A stretch of DNA of 64,000 nucleotides from an uncultured Paracoccaceae bacterium (lineage in GTDB: Bacteria; Pseudomonadota; Alphaproteobacteria; Rhodobacterales; Rhodobacteraceae), in contig CANKVU010000007.1 in NCBI GenBank assembly GCA_947487205.1, positions 62,001 to 126,000 of the forward strand, given 5' to 3'. The position numbers and the translations under genes were made by a program. The notes beneath the pieces were generated by a model. The model ran no database searches, was not told the origin of the DNA, and saw nothing but the letters and a program-made list of their open reading frames with translations. Below, one piece after another: positions 46,183 through 55,368 of this stretch. Each line of letters opens with the position of its first letter. The first letter of the stretch is position 1.

Positions 46183-47472
46183 TCAGGCGGTCGCCCGGTC
46201 GAGCGCCTGATCGAGATCCGCGATCAGGTCGTCGGCGTCCTCGATTCCGATCGAGAGCCGCACCACCTCCGGATCGGCGCCGGCGGCGCGTTGCTGGTTC
46301 TCCTCCAGCTGGCGATGGGTGGTCGAGGCGGAGTGGATGATGAGGCTGCGCGTGTCGCCGAGGTTCGCGACGTGGCTGAAGAGTTCCACGGCGTCGATCA
46401 GCTTGACGCAGGCTTCGTAGCCGCCCTTCACCGCGAAGGTGAAGAGACTGCTCGCCCCCCTGGGGCAGATCCGCGCCACCCGGTCGAAATAGGGCGAACT
46501 CTCCAGCCCGGCATAGGTCACGCGGTCGACCCGCGGATCGGATTCAAGCCACTTTGCGACCTTCACCGCGTTGGCGACGTGCCGTTCCATCCGCAGCGAC
46601 AGCGTCTCGATCCCCATGAGCGTGTAATGCGCCGCCTGGGGGTTCAGCGTCATGCCGAGGTCGCGCAGCCCGATGGCGATGCCGTGGAAGGTGAAGGCCA
46701 GCGGCCCGAACGTCTCGTGGAACTTGAGGCCGTGATAGGCGGGCTCGGGATCGGCGAGCGAGGGGAACTTGCCCGAGGCCGACCAGTCGAAATTGCCCGA
46801 ATCGACCACGCAGCCGCCCGTGACGGTGCCGTTCCCGGTCAGGAACTTCGTCAGCGAATGGACGACCAGCGTCGCCCCGTGCTCGATCGGCCGGCAGAGA
46901 TACGGCGTGGCCGTCGTGTTGTCGACGATCATCGGCAGGCCCACCTCCCGCGCGATCTCTCCGACCGCATCTAGGTCGGTGATGTAGCCCCCCGGATTGG
47001 CCACGGATTCGCAGAAGATCGCCCGCGTGTCGTCGTCCACCGCCCCGCGCACCGCGTCGAGATCGTCGAAATCCACGAACTTGGCCGACCAGCCGAACCG
47101 CTTGATGGTCTGGGTCATCTGCGTGACCGTGCCGCCATAGAGCCGGGTGGAGATGACGATGTTCTTCCCCGGCGCCATCAGCGGGAACAGCGCCAGGATC
47201 TGCGCCGAGTGCCCCGAGGCGGTGCAGACCGCGCCCACGCCCCCCTCGAGCGTCGCGACCCGTTCCTGCAGGACGGCGACGGTGGGGTTCGTCAGCCGCG
47301 AATAGATGAACCCGACCTCCTGCAGGTTGAAGAGCGCGGCGGCATGGTCGGCGTCGCGGAAGACATAGGCCGTGGATTGGTAGATCGGCGTCTGCCGCGC
47401 GCCCGTCGCCGGGTCGGGCCGGGCGCCGGCATGGATCTGCAGCGTGTCGAACCCGTAGGTCTTGTCTGGCAT
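46183..47472 (-). CDS. metY: O-acetylhomoserine sulfhydrylase (aminocarboxypropyltransferase)
   Basis: PLP enzyme of 429 residues making homocysteine from O-acetylhomoserine and sulfide. Cys/Met-metabolism PLP family motifs: FDTLQIHAGARPDPATGARQ (start of homology), IYSRLTNPTVAVLQERVATLEGG, VVHSLTKFLTGNG with the PLP Lys, GNFDWSASGKFPSL typical of MetY rather than MetB/MetC, and HSASTTHRQLEENQQRAAG. AGGAGG five bases before ATG 47472 decides the start over the longer frame. Cystathionine gamma-synthase is the alternative, less likely given the MetY-specific insertion. Confidence 0.94.
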   Translation of the reverse strand: MPDKTYGFDTLQIHAGARPDPATGARQTPIYQSTAYVFRDADHAAALFNLQEVGFIYSRLTNPTVAVLQERVATLEGGVGAVCTASGHSAQILALFPLMAPGKNIVISTRLYGGTVTQMTQTIKRFGWSAKFVDFDDLDAVRGAVDDDTRAIFCESVANPGGYITDLDAVGEIAREVGLPMIVDNTTATPYLCRPIEHGATLVVHSLTKFLTGNGTVTGGCVVDSGNFDWSASGKFPSLADPEPAYHGLKFHETFGPLAFTFHGIAIGLRDLGMTLNPQAAHYTLMGIETLSLRMERHVANAVKVAKWLESDPRVDRVTYAGLESSPYFDRVARICPRGASSLFTFAVKGGYEACVKLIDAVELFSHVANLGDTRSLIIHSASTTHRQLEENQQRAAGADPEVVRLSIGIEDADDLIADLDQALDRATA

Positions 47473-47544
47473 CGGAACCTCCTCCTGAATGTCGCGGGCG
47501 ACGGTAGGCGAGGGGCTGATGCAGGACAACGGCCCGGCAGGGCG

Positions 47545-48243
47545 TCACTCGAGCCGGCCGATCGCGGCGGGCGCCATCTCGCGCTCGAGCTTGCGGCGCA
47601 TGGCGCGCTCGAAATTCGCGAATCCGTCCGCGATCTCGACGAAGGCGCCGGGCCCGCGCAGCACCTCGTCGCGGTAGAAGGCGACCACGTCCTCCGCCGC
47701 GCCGGCGATCGGCAGGCCGTTCACCGTGATCTCGTCGAAGGGAAAATGCGCGTAGGCCTGCGCGGGCCCGAAACCCTCGTTGCCGATGCCGTCACCCGAG
47801 AGATCGAGGGTGCGGGACAGGCAGTCGGGCCCCGCCCCGAACCGGGAGAGGGCATGGGCCAGGGCGTAGCCCACTGCGGTGGGAAAGTCCGCCGTGCCGC
47901 GCGCCGAGCCCGCGATGCGCGCCGCGGCCCGCTCGATCGCGGCTTGGTCGGTCAGCGGGGTCCAGTCGAGCAGGGTGGCCTGCTGCCAGCGGCCCGACCA
48001 TTCGAAGACGGACAGGGCGACCCAGTCGCCCGGCACCGCCAATGCCGCGCGGCGGACCGGTGCGGAGCGCAAAGCCGCGGCCAGCCCCTGCTGCTGGAGC
48101 GCGTCCTCGGACGGGTCGACCGAGGCCGACACGTCGAGCCCCAGCACCAGCGCCAGGCGGCACGCCGCCGCGGCGGGGCCGCAAGACAGCCCCGCCGCGA
48201 GCGCCAGCCCTACCAGGAGCCGGTGTTTTCCATGCTGGCCCAC
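47545..48243 (-). CDS. DUF1194 exported von Willebrand-A-like protein
   Basis: Protein of 232 residues with a signal peptide ([18 protein letters not shown], cleavage before ACRLAL). DUF1194 proteins have a von Willebrand factor A-like fold: LGLDVSASVDPSED is the metal-ion-adhesion (DxSxS) motif, and SRTLDLSGDGIGNEG a second conserved loop. No function is established. Its first 34 bases overlap the end of the glyoxalase gene in a different frame, suggesting co-transcription. Confidence 0.83.
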   Translation of the reverse strand: MGQHGKHRLLVGLALAAGLSCGPAAAACRLALVLGLDVSASVDPSEDALQQQGLAAALRSAPVRRAALAVPGDWVALSVFEWSGRWQQATLLDWTPLTDQAAIERAAARIAGSARGTADFPTAVGYALAHALSRFGAGPDCLSRTLDLSGDGIGNEGFGPAQAYAHFPFDEITVNGLPIAGAAEDVVAFYRDEVLRGPGAFVEIADGFANFERAMRRKLEREMAPAAIGRLE

Positions 48244-48644
48244 GGCTCCTGCGGCTCCTTCGCGTCGCCCCGCTGCAGCAATTCGACCGAGATGTTGTCG
48301 GGCGAGCGCACGAAGGCCATGTGGCCGTCGCGGGGCGGCCGGTTGATGGTCACGCCGTTCGACTGCAGCTCCTCGCAGAGCGCGTAGATGTCGTCGACGC
48401 GATAGGCGAGGTGGCCGAAATGGCGGCTGTCGTCGGGCAGCTTGTCGTCGCCGTCCCAGTTATAGGTGATCTCCACGTCGTTGTGGCCGTCCATCTGCTC
48501 GGGCGGCGCCATGAAGACGAGGGTGAAGCGCCCCTCCTCGCTCTCCTTGCGCTGGCGCTCTTCCAGGCCCAGCATCTCGAAGAAGGCCATCGTCTTCTCC
48601 AGGTCCTTGGATCTCACCATCGTGTGCAGGTATTCGATGCTCAT
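48210..48644 (-). CDS. gloA: Lactoylglutathione lyase (glyoxalase I, VOC superfamily)
   Basis: Cytosolic metalloenzyme of 144 residues converting the methylglyoxal-glutathione hemithioacetal to S-lactoylglutathione. Two VOC modules carry the metal ligands: His7 in [20 protein letters not shown], Glu in DVEITYNWD, His in [13 protein letters not shown] and Glu in [19 protein letters not shown] precedes the ATG. It fits with chaC and the Kef-type antiporter as glutathione/electrophile functions, though they are not adjacent. Divergent from thyX. Confidence 0.93.
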   Translation of the reverse strand: MSIEYLHTMVRSKDLEKTMAFFEMLGLEERQRKESEEGRFTLVFMAPPEQMDGHNDVEITYNWDGDDKLPDDSRHFGHLAYRVDDIYALCEELQSNGVTINRPPRDGHMAFVRSPDNISVELLQRGDAKEPQEPWASMENTGSW

Positions 48645-48775
48645 CGGGTCCTCCGGTTTCGGGGTTTCGGGGCGATCTAGGCGCCGCCGGGGGAGTATCC
48701 ACGTCGGCCCCGTCGTTCCACCGCCGCGCGATCCCCGCTAGGACTGTCCCCGACTCACATGGACAGGACCGCCTC

Positions 48776-49690
48776 ATGCCGCTGACGCCGGAACAACAGG
48801 CCGAGATCGACGCCCAGAGGGCCGAGCCCCGCGAGACCCTGCGCGCCACGGCGCCCGGCATGGAGCGGCACCTTTATGCCGCGCGGCCCTGCCTCGACCA
48901 CGGATTCGTGCGCGTCATCGACTACATGGGCGACGACGCGGCCATCGTGCAGGCGGCGCGCGTCTCCTACGGGCGGGGGACGAAGGCTGTCTCGAACGAC
49001 GCGGGCCTCATCAACTACCTGATGCGGCACTGGCATTCGACGCCGTTCGAGATGTGCGAGATCAAGCTGCACGTGAAGCTGCCCGTCTTCGTCGCGCGGC
49101 AATGGATCAGGCATCGCACGGCGAACGTGAACGAGTATTCCGCCCGCTACTCCGTCCTCGACCGGGAATTCTACATCCCCGCGCCCGAGCACCTCGCGGC
49201 GCAATCCAGCCAGAACAACCAGGGCCGGGGGGAGATCCTGGAGGGGGAGGAGGCGCAGCGCGTCCTCGACCACCTGCGGGACGACGCGAACCGCGCCTAC
49301 GACCATTACGAGGAGATGCTGGGCACCGAGGGCCAGCAGGGCCTCGCACGCGAACTCGCCCGCATGAACCTGCCCATGAACGTCTATACGCAATGGTACT
49401 GGAAGACGGATCTGCACAACCTCTTCCATTTCCTGCGCCTGCGCGCCGACCCCCACGCGCAATACGAGATCCGCGTCTATGCCGACGCTATCGCCGAGGC
49501 GGTGCGCGACTGGGTTCCCCTCGCCTTCGCCGCCTTCGAGGAGCACCGCCTGGGCGGCGTGCATCTGTCGAAGGGCGCGCTGGCCGTGGTGAAACGCATG
49601 GTCGCCGGGGTGGAGGTGACGCAGGAGAATAGCGGGTTGAGCAAGCGGGAATGGGGGGAGGTTATGGAGGTGATCAAGAAGGGCGCATAG
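48776..49690 (+). CDS. thyX: Flavin-dependent thymidylate synthase
   Basis: ThyX makes dTMP from dUMP using methylene-tetrahydrofolate and FAD. The diagnostic RHRX7S motif is exact ([11 protein letters not shown]), followed by [13 protein letters not shown]. The C-terminal [22 protein letters not shown] is also conserved. 304 residues, a normal length for alphaproteobacterial ThyX. Its last codons are intact right up to the edge of the AT-rich islet that follows, so the insertion did not damage it. Confidence 0.96.
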   Translation: MPLTPEQQAEIDAQRAEPRETLRATAPGMERHLYAARPCLDHGFVRVIDYMGDDAAIVQAARVSYGRGTKAVSNDAGLINYLMRHWHSTPFEMCEIKLHVKLPVFVARQWIRHRTANVNEYSARYSVLDREFYIPAPEHLAAQSSQNNQGRGEILEGEEAQRVLDHLRDDANRAYDHYEEMLGTEGQQGLARELARMNLPMNVYTQWYWKTDLHNLFHFLRLRADPHAQYEIRVYADAIAEAVRDWVPLAFAAFEEHRLGGVHLSKGALAVVKRMVAGVEVTQENSGLSKREWGEVMEVIKKGA

Positions 49691-50815
49691 CATTGAGTCA
49701 TGCGTTGGATGGAAGAGAAATCACAGCCCATAATGGAATAACACTAATCGCCCGTACCATCCCCAAAAATTAAATATCCTCCGAAATCTGTTTTTCTTTG
49801 GTCTGTAATGGCTTCGAAGTGCTCAGCTACACCACTTCGGTACCTAACGCAAAGAGCCGTGCGGAACTTACTACTTTCCTCTCTCACCTTGATTAGATGT
49901 GATGGGTCGCATCCTATAACAAATCGTTCGGCTGCTTTTGCTATTTGCTCGTTTATTCCCGATGTGTATTTCCGATCTCTAGGGGCGTCATAATAGGATA
50001 TTGAGCCTGAGTCATTTTTTCCTGCACCTCCAAGTGGACGAATGACTGCAGACTTGGGTGAAAGTGGTGTAAGGTATCCTCCAAATTCATCTGATACTTT
50101 GACTATAACTCGAGGGTGATCAGATGTAATGAATTTCGATGTCCCTGTATGTCGTACTATTCTCCAGTCCTCTTTTTGAATATTATCCCGCCATTGATCA
50201 AAATTTCTGGTTGCTTCCGCCTGAAATATTTTTTTCACCCGGTCAGTTGCGAGCGAATGATGATTTTTTAGAAGATCGTCTATTGCCCTATAGGAGTCTA
50301 TTGGAATATAGGTGCCGTCCGGGTAGGTTGCACCTATTCGATTTGGGTTGCTGGGCACTTGATTGTAGAAAATAGTTTTAGCAATATTCGCTATGTTTCT
50401 AGCTACAGCTAAGCGCATTCCTGAAGGGGAGTAAAATTGTACAAAAATAAAAAAATCGACAAGAACAGCCTTTATACTTTGGGTAATCTTTTCGCCTTTA
50501 TCAATCTTTGAAATCGCTTCCGCGAGCTTATTCTCCATAGGGATAATAAGGTTTTCTATTAGTCGTTCCGGAGCCAAGTTTTCATTATAACTATTATTTA
50601 CGGCAAAGCATATGCTTTTAGCAGATCGGCGACGAACGACATTCGTCTTCTTGTCGAATACGGAATGCATTTCGCTTTTATTGACGTACCATCTCTTAAG
50701 ATATGTTTGGGGAAAGTAGTGATCGTCAGACATTCTGAATTTCGTATTTATAAATAAAAACTGCGACGAAATTATTTATCTTTAAATGCATCTAGCGCAG
50801 GGATTGAACTGATTA
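49691..50815. mobile_element. AT-rich islet, probable recent horizontal acquisition
   Basis: Base composition changes abruptly after the thyX stop and back again near 50815. Hand counts of four 60-base lines inside (starting 49801, 50221, 50401, 50701) give about 52, 38, 37 and 28% G+C, against about 70% for a thyX line at 49201. The islet holds one intact gene (DUF4238) with AT-ending codons and an AT-rich leader containing TATAAAT on the minus strand (50752-50746). No transposase, integrase, terminal inverted repeat or convincing direct repeat was found, so the mechanism is unknown and 'mobile' is used only in the sense of transferred DNA. Confidence 0.6.
49744..50733 (-). CDS. DUF4238 domain protein
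   Basis: Protein of 329 residues. The N-terminus DDHYFPQTYLKRWYVNKSEM has the DUF4238 HYxPQxYLkxW signature; the middle is helical with FIFVQFYSPSGMRLAVARNIA; a later segment FITSDHPRVIVKVSDEFGG is the family's second hallmark (SDxP motif), followed by LTPLSPKSAVIRPLGG. No signal peptide or membrane helix. Function is unknown; DUF4238 genes are typically solitary, patchily distributed and transferred. Strong composition bias (AAA, ATA, TTA codons) unlike all neighbours. A TATAAAT box lies about 13 bases before the ATG but no clear Shine-Dalgarno. An intrinsic terminator of putA lies upstream, so expression is probably independent. Confidence 0.82.
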   Translation of the reverse strand: MSDDHYFPQTYLKRWYVNKSEMHSVFDKKTNVVRRRSAKSICFAVNNSYNENLAPERLIENLIIPMENKLAEAISKIDKGEKITQSIKAVLVDFFIFVQFYSPSGMRLAVARNIANIAKTIFYNQVPSNPNRIGATYPDGTYIPIDSYRAIDDLLKNHHSLATDRVKKIFQAEATRNFDQWRDNIQKEDWRIVRHTGTSKFITSDHPRVIVKVSDEFGGYLTPLSPKSAVIRPLGGAGKNDSGSISYYDAPRDRKYTSGINEQIAKAAERFVIGCDPSHLIKVREESSKFRTALCVRYRSGVAEHFEAITDQRKTDFGGYLIFGDGTGD

Positions 50816-50818
50816 AAC

Positions 50819-50847
50819 CGAAAGCCGCCGCCCCGAAGGACGGCGGC
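50819..50847 (-). terminator. Intrinsic terminator of putA
   Basis: Read on the minus strand, GCCGCCG and CGGCGGC form a perfect seven-pair stem around a ten-base loop (50824-50847), followed by TTTCGGTTT. It begins twelve bases after the putA stop and marks the edge of native-composition DNA next to the AT-rich islet. Confidence 0.75.
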
Positions 50848-50858
50848 CACCTCTCTGA

Positions 50859-53800
50859 TCACTCCCGCGCGACCTGCGCCAGGAGTTGCGCGTTGCCGCC
50901 CGAGGCGGTCGTGTCGATGCAGAGATGCCGCTCGTGCATCACGTCCGACACAATCACCGCACCGGTCTGGAGCCTGAGGAGCGGCCCCTCGCGCTTCGCC
51001 AGCTGCCTGGCGTAGGTCCGCGCCGTCTCCTCGTCGCCCCACCAGATGGCGGAGCCGAATTCCGGCTCGGCGGACAGCTCCACCTCGCCCGAGGGCAAGC
51101 GGGCGGTGCCGCCCAGGCGCTCCACGTCGGCCTTCTGTCGCGCCTTGTCGTCGTCGGTCGGCCCGAGGCACAGGACCGCCGGGCGCGGCACCAGGTGCAG
51201 GCGGTTCGATTCCCCCGTCGGCCCGGGCAGGTCGAACACCGTCTCGGGCGCCTCCTCGGGGCGCACGGGCTTCTGGAACCGCTCGACATAGAACGGCCCG
51301 CCCGCCTTCGGCCCCGTGCCCGACAGCTTCTCGCCGCCGAAGGGCTGCGAGGCGACGATGGCGCCGATCTGGTTGCGGTTGACGTAGAGGTTGCCGCATT
51401 CGATCCGGTCGGTGATGTATTGCACCCGGTCGTCGATCCGCGTGTGCAACCCGAAGGTCAGCCCGTATCCGCGCCCGTTGATCGCCCCGATCACGTCGTC
51501 GATCTTCGTCGCCTTGAAGGTGGCGAGGTGAAGGACGGGGCCGAAAACCTCCCTCTCGATCGCCTCGATCCCCTTCACCCGGATCAGCGCCGGCGCCAGG
51601 AACGACCCGCGATCCGGCGCCGTGGTCTGGTGCAGGAGCCGCCCCTCGTCCCTGGCCCTGGCGACATACTCCGCGATGGGCCCGTGCGCCTCGTCGTCGA
51701 TCAGCGGCCCGCTGTCGGAATGGAGCATCCAGGGATCGTCCACGCAGAAGGCGTCCATCGCGCCGGACAGCATCTCGATGAACTTGTCCGCGATGTCCTC
51801 CTGCACATAGACGACCCGGCAGGCCGAGCATCGCTGTCCCGCCGACTGGAACGCCGACTGCAGCAGGTCCCTGACCGCCTGCTCGGGCAGGGCGGTCGAA
51901 TCCACGATCATCGCGTTCAGCCCCCCGGTCTCCGCGATCAGCGGTGCGCCCGGCGCGCAGTTCTGGGCCATGGCCTCTTTGATCTTCGACGCGGTCTCGG
52001 TCGATCCGGTGAAGGCCACCCCGTCCACGCGGGCGTCCGAGGTCAGCGCCGCGCCGACCTCGCCGCCGCCCGGCAGCAGCTGCAGCACCTCGGCCGGAAC
52101 GCCCGCCTCGTGCATCAGCCGCGCGCCCAGATGCGCGATCAGCGTCGTCTGCTCGGCGGGCTTGGCCAGAACTGCGTTTCCGGCCGCCAGCGCCGCGGCG
52201 ATCTGCCCGGTGAAGATGGCGAGCGGGAAGTTCCAGGGGCTGATGCAGACGAACCGCCCCAGGGGCTCGCTCTCCAGCCGCTTCGCCTCCTCGGCATAGT
52301 AGAGCAGGAAGTCCACCGCCTCGCGCAGCTCCGCCACCGCATCGGGCAGGGTCTTGCCCGCCTCCCGCGCCAGCACCGCGAAGATCTCCCCGAAATTCGC
52401 CTCGTAGTGCCGCGCGACCTTCTTCAGGATCTCCGACCGTTCCTCGGCCGAGGCGGTCCAGGTCCTGGCCGCCGTCAACGCCGTCTCCACGTCATCGGTC
52501 GAGGCATGGCGCGTCCGCCCCACCACCTCCTCGGGATCGGCGGGATTGCGAACCTCGATCTCCCGCTCGGGCTGCGCCTCGCCGGCGATCCGCGGGCCGC
52601 ACTCGAAGGGCCGGGTCCGGAACGGCTCCCGCGCGGTGTCGATCTCCTCCAGGTGATCCGGCGCCGTCAGGTCCCAGCCCCGCGAATTCTCCCGCACCGG
52701 CAGGAAGATGTCCGTCCCCGGCGTCACCATCGGCGTCCGGTCGAGCTTCTCGAACGGGTCCGCCGCGACCTTCTCCGGCGGCACCTCCTCGTCCACGATC
52801 TGGTTCACGAAGCTCGAATTGGCCCCGTTCTCCAGCAGCCGCCGCACCAGATAGGCAAGCAGGTCCACATGCTGCCCCGTGGGCGCATAGATCCGGCAGC
52901 GGATGCCGCGATCCTCCATCAAGAGGTCATAGAGCGTCTCGCCCATGCCGTGGAGCCGCTGGAACTCGTATTCCTCCTTCTTCACTCCCATCTGCCCCAC
53001 CATGTGCAGCACCGCCGCGACGGTATGGGCATTGTGGGTCGCGAATTGCGGATAGATCCGGTCGCGGTGACGCAGGAGCTTCCGCGCATTGCCGATGAAG
53101 CTCACGTCCGAGGCGGGCTTGCGGGTGAAGACCGGGAACCGCTCCATCCCGTCCTGCTGGGCGAGCTTGATCTCGGTGTCCCAATAGGCGCCCTTGACCA
53201 GGCGAACCATCAGCCTGCGGTCCAGCCGCTCGGCGGTGGCGACGATCCAGTCGAGCGCCGCCTCGCTGCGCGGCCCGAAGGCCTGGATGACGAAGCCGAA
53301 CCCGTCCCAGCCCGCGAGCCGCTCGTCGGCCAAGACGCGCTCGATCACCTCGAGCGACAGGGTCAGGCGGTCCTGCTCCTCGGCGTCGACGTTGAACCCG
53401 ATCTGGAGCTTGGCGGCCTTGGCGGCCAGGTCGGCCACGATCGGCGTCAGTTCCTCCAGCACGCTGTCGCGATGGGCCATCTCGTAGCGCGGATGCAGGG
53501 CGGAGAACTTGACCGAGATGCCGGGATTGGTCGCGATGTCACCCTTGGTCGCGCGCTTCGCCATCTGCTCGATCGCGTGGTCGTAGGATTTCCGGTACCG
53601 CTCGGCATCCTCGAAGGTGCGCGCCGCCTCGCCCAGCATGTCGTAGGAGTAGGTATAGCCCTTCTCCTCCTGCTTGCGGGCACGCTCCATCGCCTTCTCG
53701 ATGCTTTCGCCCAAGACGAATTGCCGCCCCATGGCCTTCATCGCCTGGCCGGTCGCCTGGCGGATCACCGGTTCTCCCAGCCGGCGGATCGCGCCGCGCA

Positions 53801-54230
53801 GGGCCTTCAACGGCCGCTTGTCGTTGTCGTCGAGGACCCGGCCCGTCAGCATCAGCCCCCAGGTGGAGGCGTTGACGAGCGACGAGGAGGAATGGCCCAG
53901 ATGCTCGTTCCACTTGCCGGGCGTGATCTTGTCCTCGATCAGCTCGTCCATGGTCTCGGCGTCGGGGACACGCAGCAGCGCCTCGGCCAAGCACATGAGC
54001 GCGATGCCCTCGTCGGTCGACAGGCCGTATTCGGCCAGGAACACCTCCATCAGGCCCGGATCGCCGCTCTTGCGGATGCGCTTGACCAGGGTGACCGCCG
54101 CGTCGCTGATCTCCTTGCGGTCCTCGGCGGACAGGTCGGCATCGGCGATCAGGCGCTGCAGGACCTTCTCAGCATCCGGATAGGGTGAAATCGGCAGCAC
54201 CGGCGGTGGCATTGTCGTATCGCGTGGCAT
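50859..54230 (-). CDS. putA: Bifunctional proline dehydrogenase / delta-1-pyrroline-5-carboxylate dehydrogenase
   Basis: Membrane-associated flavoenzyme of 1123 residues oxidising proline to glutamate. The PRODH barrel (~80-480) includes GISVKFSALHPRYE, MVRLVKGAYWDTEIK and GMGETLYDLLM. The P5C dehydrogenase domain (~540-1000) includes CISPWNFPLAIFTGQIAAALAAGN (read in parts), VAFTGSTETA and the catalytic Cys in GQRCSACRVVYVQ. The C-terminal ~120 residues are the conserved PutA tail. No N-terminal ribbon-helix-helix domain, so it does not repress its own gene. GAGGGAG lies five bases before ATG 54230. A tandem 13-base duplication is in its leader. An Lrp-type PutR activator, often adjacent in relatives, is not seen here. 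Confidence 0.97.
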   Translation of the reverse strand: MPRDTTMPPPVLPISPYPDAEKVLQRLIADADLSAEDRKEISDAAVTLVKRIRKSGDPGLMEVFLAEYGLSTDEGIALMCLAEALLRVPDAETMDELIEDKITPGKWNEHLGHSSSSLVNASTWGLMLTGRVLDDNDKRPLKALRGAIRRLGEPVIRQATGQAMKAMGRQFVLGESIEKAMERARKQEEKGYTYSYDMLGEAARTFEDAERYRKSYDHAIEQMAKRATKGDIATNPGISVKFSALHPRYEMAHRDSVLEELTPIVADLAAKAAKLQIGFNVDAEEQDRLTLSLEVIERVLADERLAGWDGFGFVIQAFGPRSEAALDWIVATAERLDRRLMVRLVKGAYWDTEIKLAQQDGMERFPVFTRKPASDVSFIGNARKLLRHRDRIYPQFATHNAHTVAAVLHMVGQMGVKKEEYEFQRLHGMGETLYDLLMEDRGIRCRIYAPTGQHVDLLAYLVRRLLENGANSSFVNQIVDEEVPPEKVAADPFEKLDRTPMVTPGTDIFLPVRENSRGWDLTAPDHLEEIDTAREPFRTRPFECGPRIAGEAQPEREIEVRNPADPEEVVGRTRHASTDDVETALTAARTWTASAEERSEILKKVARHYEANFGEIFAVLAREAGKTLPDAVAELREAVDFLLYYAEEAKRLESEPLGRFVCISPWNFPLAIFTGQIAAALAAGNAVLAKPAEQTTLIAHLGARLMHEAGVPAEVLQLLPGGGEVGAALTSDARVDGVAFTGSTETASKIKEAMAQNCAPGAPLIAETGGLNAMIVDSTALPEQAVRDLLQSAFQSAGQRCSACRVVYVQEDIADKFIEMLSGAMDAFCVDDPWMLHSDSGPLIDDEAHGPIAEYVARARDEGRLLHQTTAPDRGSFLAPALIRVKGIEAIEREVFGPVLHLATFKATKIDDVIGAINGRGYGLTFGLHTRIDDRVQYITDRIECGNLYVNRNQIGAIVASQPFGGEKLSGTGPKAGGPFYVERFQKPVRPEEAPETVFDLPGPTGESNRLHLVPRPAVLCLGPTDDDKARQKADVERLGGTARLPSGEVELSAEPEFGSAIWWGDEETARTYARQLAKREGPLLRLQTGAVIVSDVMHERHLCIDTTASGGNAQLLAQVARE

Positions 54231-54251
54231 TGCGGCTCCCTCTGTGTCGTC

Positions 54252-54277
54252 TTAACCACTCTAGTTAACCACTCTAG
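54252..54277 (-). repeat. Perfect tandem duplication of 13 bases in the putA leader
   Basis: TTAACCACTCTAG occurs twice back to back (54252-54264 and 54265-54277), 22 bases upstream of the putA start. On the coding strand each unit reads CTAGAGTGGTTAA, containing TAGAGT, a -10-like hexamer, so the duplication may double a promoter element or an operator. Confidence 0.55.
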
Positions 54278-54473
54278 CCCGAAACCGCGCTCGGCACAGC
54301 AACAGATCCGCACGAAAAGTCACCGATTGGCGTCGAAAATGCCGTTTTCGCCCCCGTTTCGCGCGCCGGAGGCGGTGTTCGGGGCCTTCGCGCCGGCTGA
54401 TGGCGACCGGAGCGCTGGAACCCATGCGGCGACGGGCCGCGTTACCGACCGACCCACCCGCAAGGAGATATCC

Positions 54474-55298
54474 ATGCCCGCCACCGAAATCGGCACCGCC
54501 AGAATCCCGTCGCTGGGGCTCGGAACGTTCCAGATGGAGAGCGGACAGACCGCCGACCTGGTTCGCGCGGCCCTCGCCGAGGGGTACCGGCACATCGACA
54601 CCGCGCAGGCCTATGGCAACGAGGAGGAGGTCGGGCAGGGGATCCGCGATGCGGACGTGCCCCGCGACCAGGTGTTCCTGACCACCAAGATCCTGCCCGA
54701 CCGCCACGACGCGGCGGATTTCAAGCGTGCCGCGCAGGAATCGCTGAAGAAGCTCGGGACCGATTACGTCGACCTTCTGCTGCTGCACTGGCCGTCGAAG
54801 GACGTGCCGCTGACCGAGACGCTGCCGGTGCTCGACGCGCTGATCGATGCCGGCCATGTCCGTTTCGGGGGCGTGTCGAACTTCACCATCGCCCACCTGG
54901 AGCAGGCGACGAGCGTCATGTCGCACCCGGTCGCCACCAACCAAGTGGAGTACCACCCCTTCATCCCCCAGGCGAAGCTGATGGCCGCGATGGAGGGGAT
55001 GGGCATTCCGTTCGAGGCCTATTCGCCGCTGGCCCGCGGCCAGGTGCTCGAGGACGACACACTGAAGGAGATCGCGGCGAAGCACGACGCGAACCCCGCG
55101 CAGATCTCGGTCGCCTGGATCCTGGCGAAGGGCGGCGTGGCCATTCCCAAGACCTCGACGCACGAGCGGCTGGCCCCGAACCTCGCGGCCGCCGAGATCA
55201 GCCTGTCGGACGACGAGATCGCGCGGATCGACGGCCTGTCGCGCCCTGACGGCCGCATCATCTCGCCCGACAGCACGGCGCCGGACTGGGACGATTGA
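54474..55298 (+). CDS. Aldo/keto reductase
   Basis: NADPH-dependent oxidoreductase of 274 residues, TIM-barrel AKR fold. The catalytic tetrad is complete: Asp42 and Tyr47 in HIDTAQAYGNE, Lys72 in LTTKIL and His105 in LLLHWPS. VSNFTIAHLEQ and the NADP-binding VAIPKTSTHERL are also present. It resembles 2,5-diketo-D-gluconate reductase-like bacterial AKRs; the natural substrate is unknown. AAGGAG lies six bases before ATG 54474; the upstream open frame to 54327 is rejected. Divergent from putA. Confidence 0.93.
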   Translation: MPATEIGTARIPSLGLGTFQMESGQTADLVRAALAEGYRHIDTAQAYGNEEEVGQGIRDADVPRDQVFLTTKILPDRHDAADFKRAAQESLKKLGTDYVDLLLLHWPSKDVPLTETLPVLDALIDAGHVRFGGVSNFTIAHLEQATSVMSHPVATNQVEYHPFIPQAKLMAAMEGMGIPFEAYSPLARGQVLEDDTLKEIAAKHDANPAQISVAWILAKGGVAIPKTSTHERLAPNLAAAEISLSDDEIARIDGLSRPDGRIISPDSTAPDWDD

Positions 55299-55368
55299 GT
55301 TCCGCCGCGTCCCGCTTGGCCACCGGCCGCCGCCCGGGCTAGATGCCCGGGCAAGACGGGAGGGGGCC

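Noticed and set aside
49682-50806. Shared GCGCA...ATTGA at both ends of the AT-rich islet as a target-site duplication
   Set aside because: The spacing and flanking bases differ, and such short matches are expected by chance.
50786-50812. tRNA 3'-end-like TTCAATCCCTGCGC on the minus strand at the islet edge, suggesting an attachment site
   Set aside because: The matching 5' T-stem and a CCA end are missing and no second copy lies at the other edge, so a resemblance by chance is more likely.
50886-54188. 1100-codon plus-strand open frame antisense to putA
   Set aside because: High G+C with third-position bias leaves antisense frames open; the translation is low-complexity with no family motifs, whereas the minus strand is clearly PutA.
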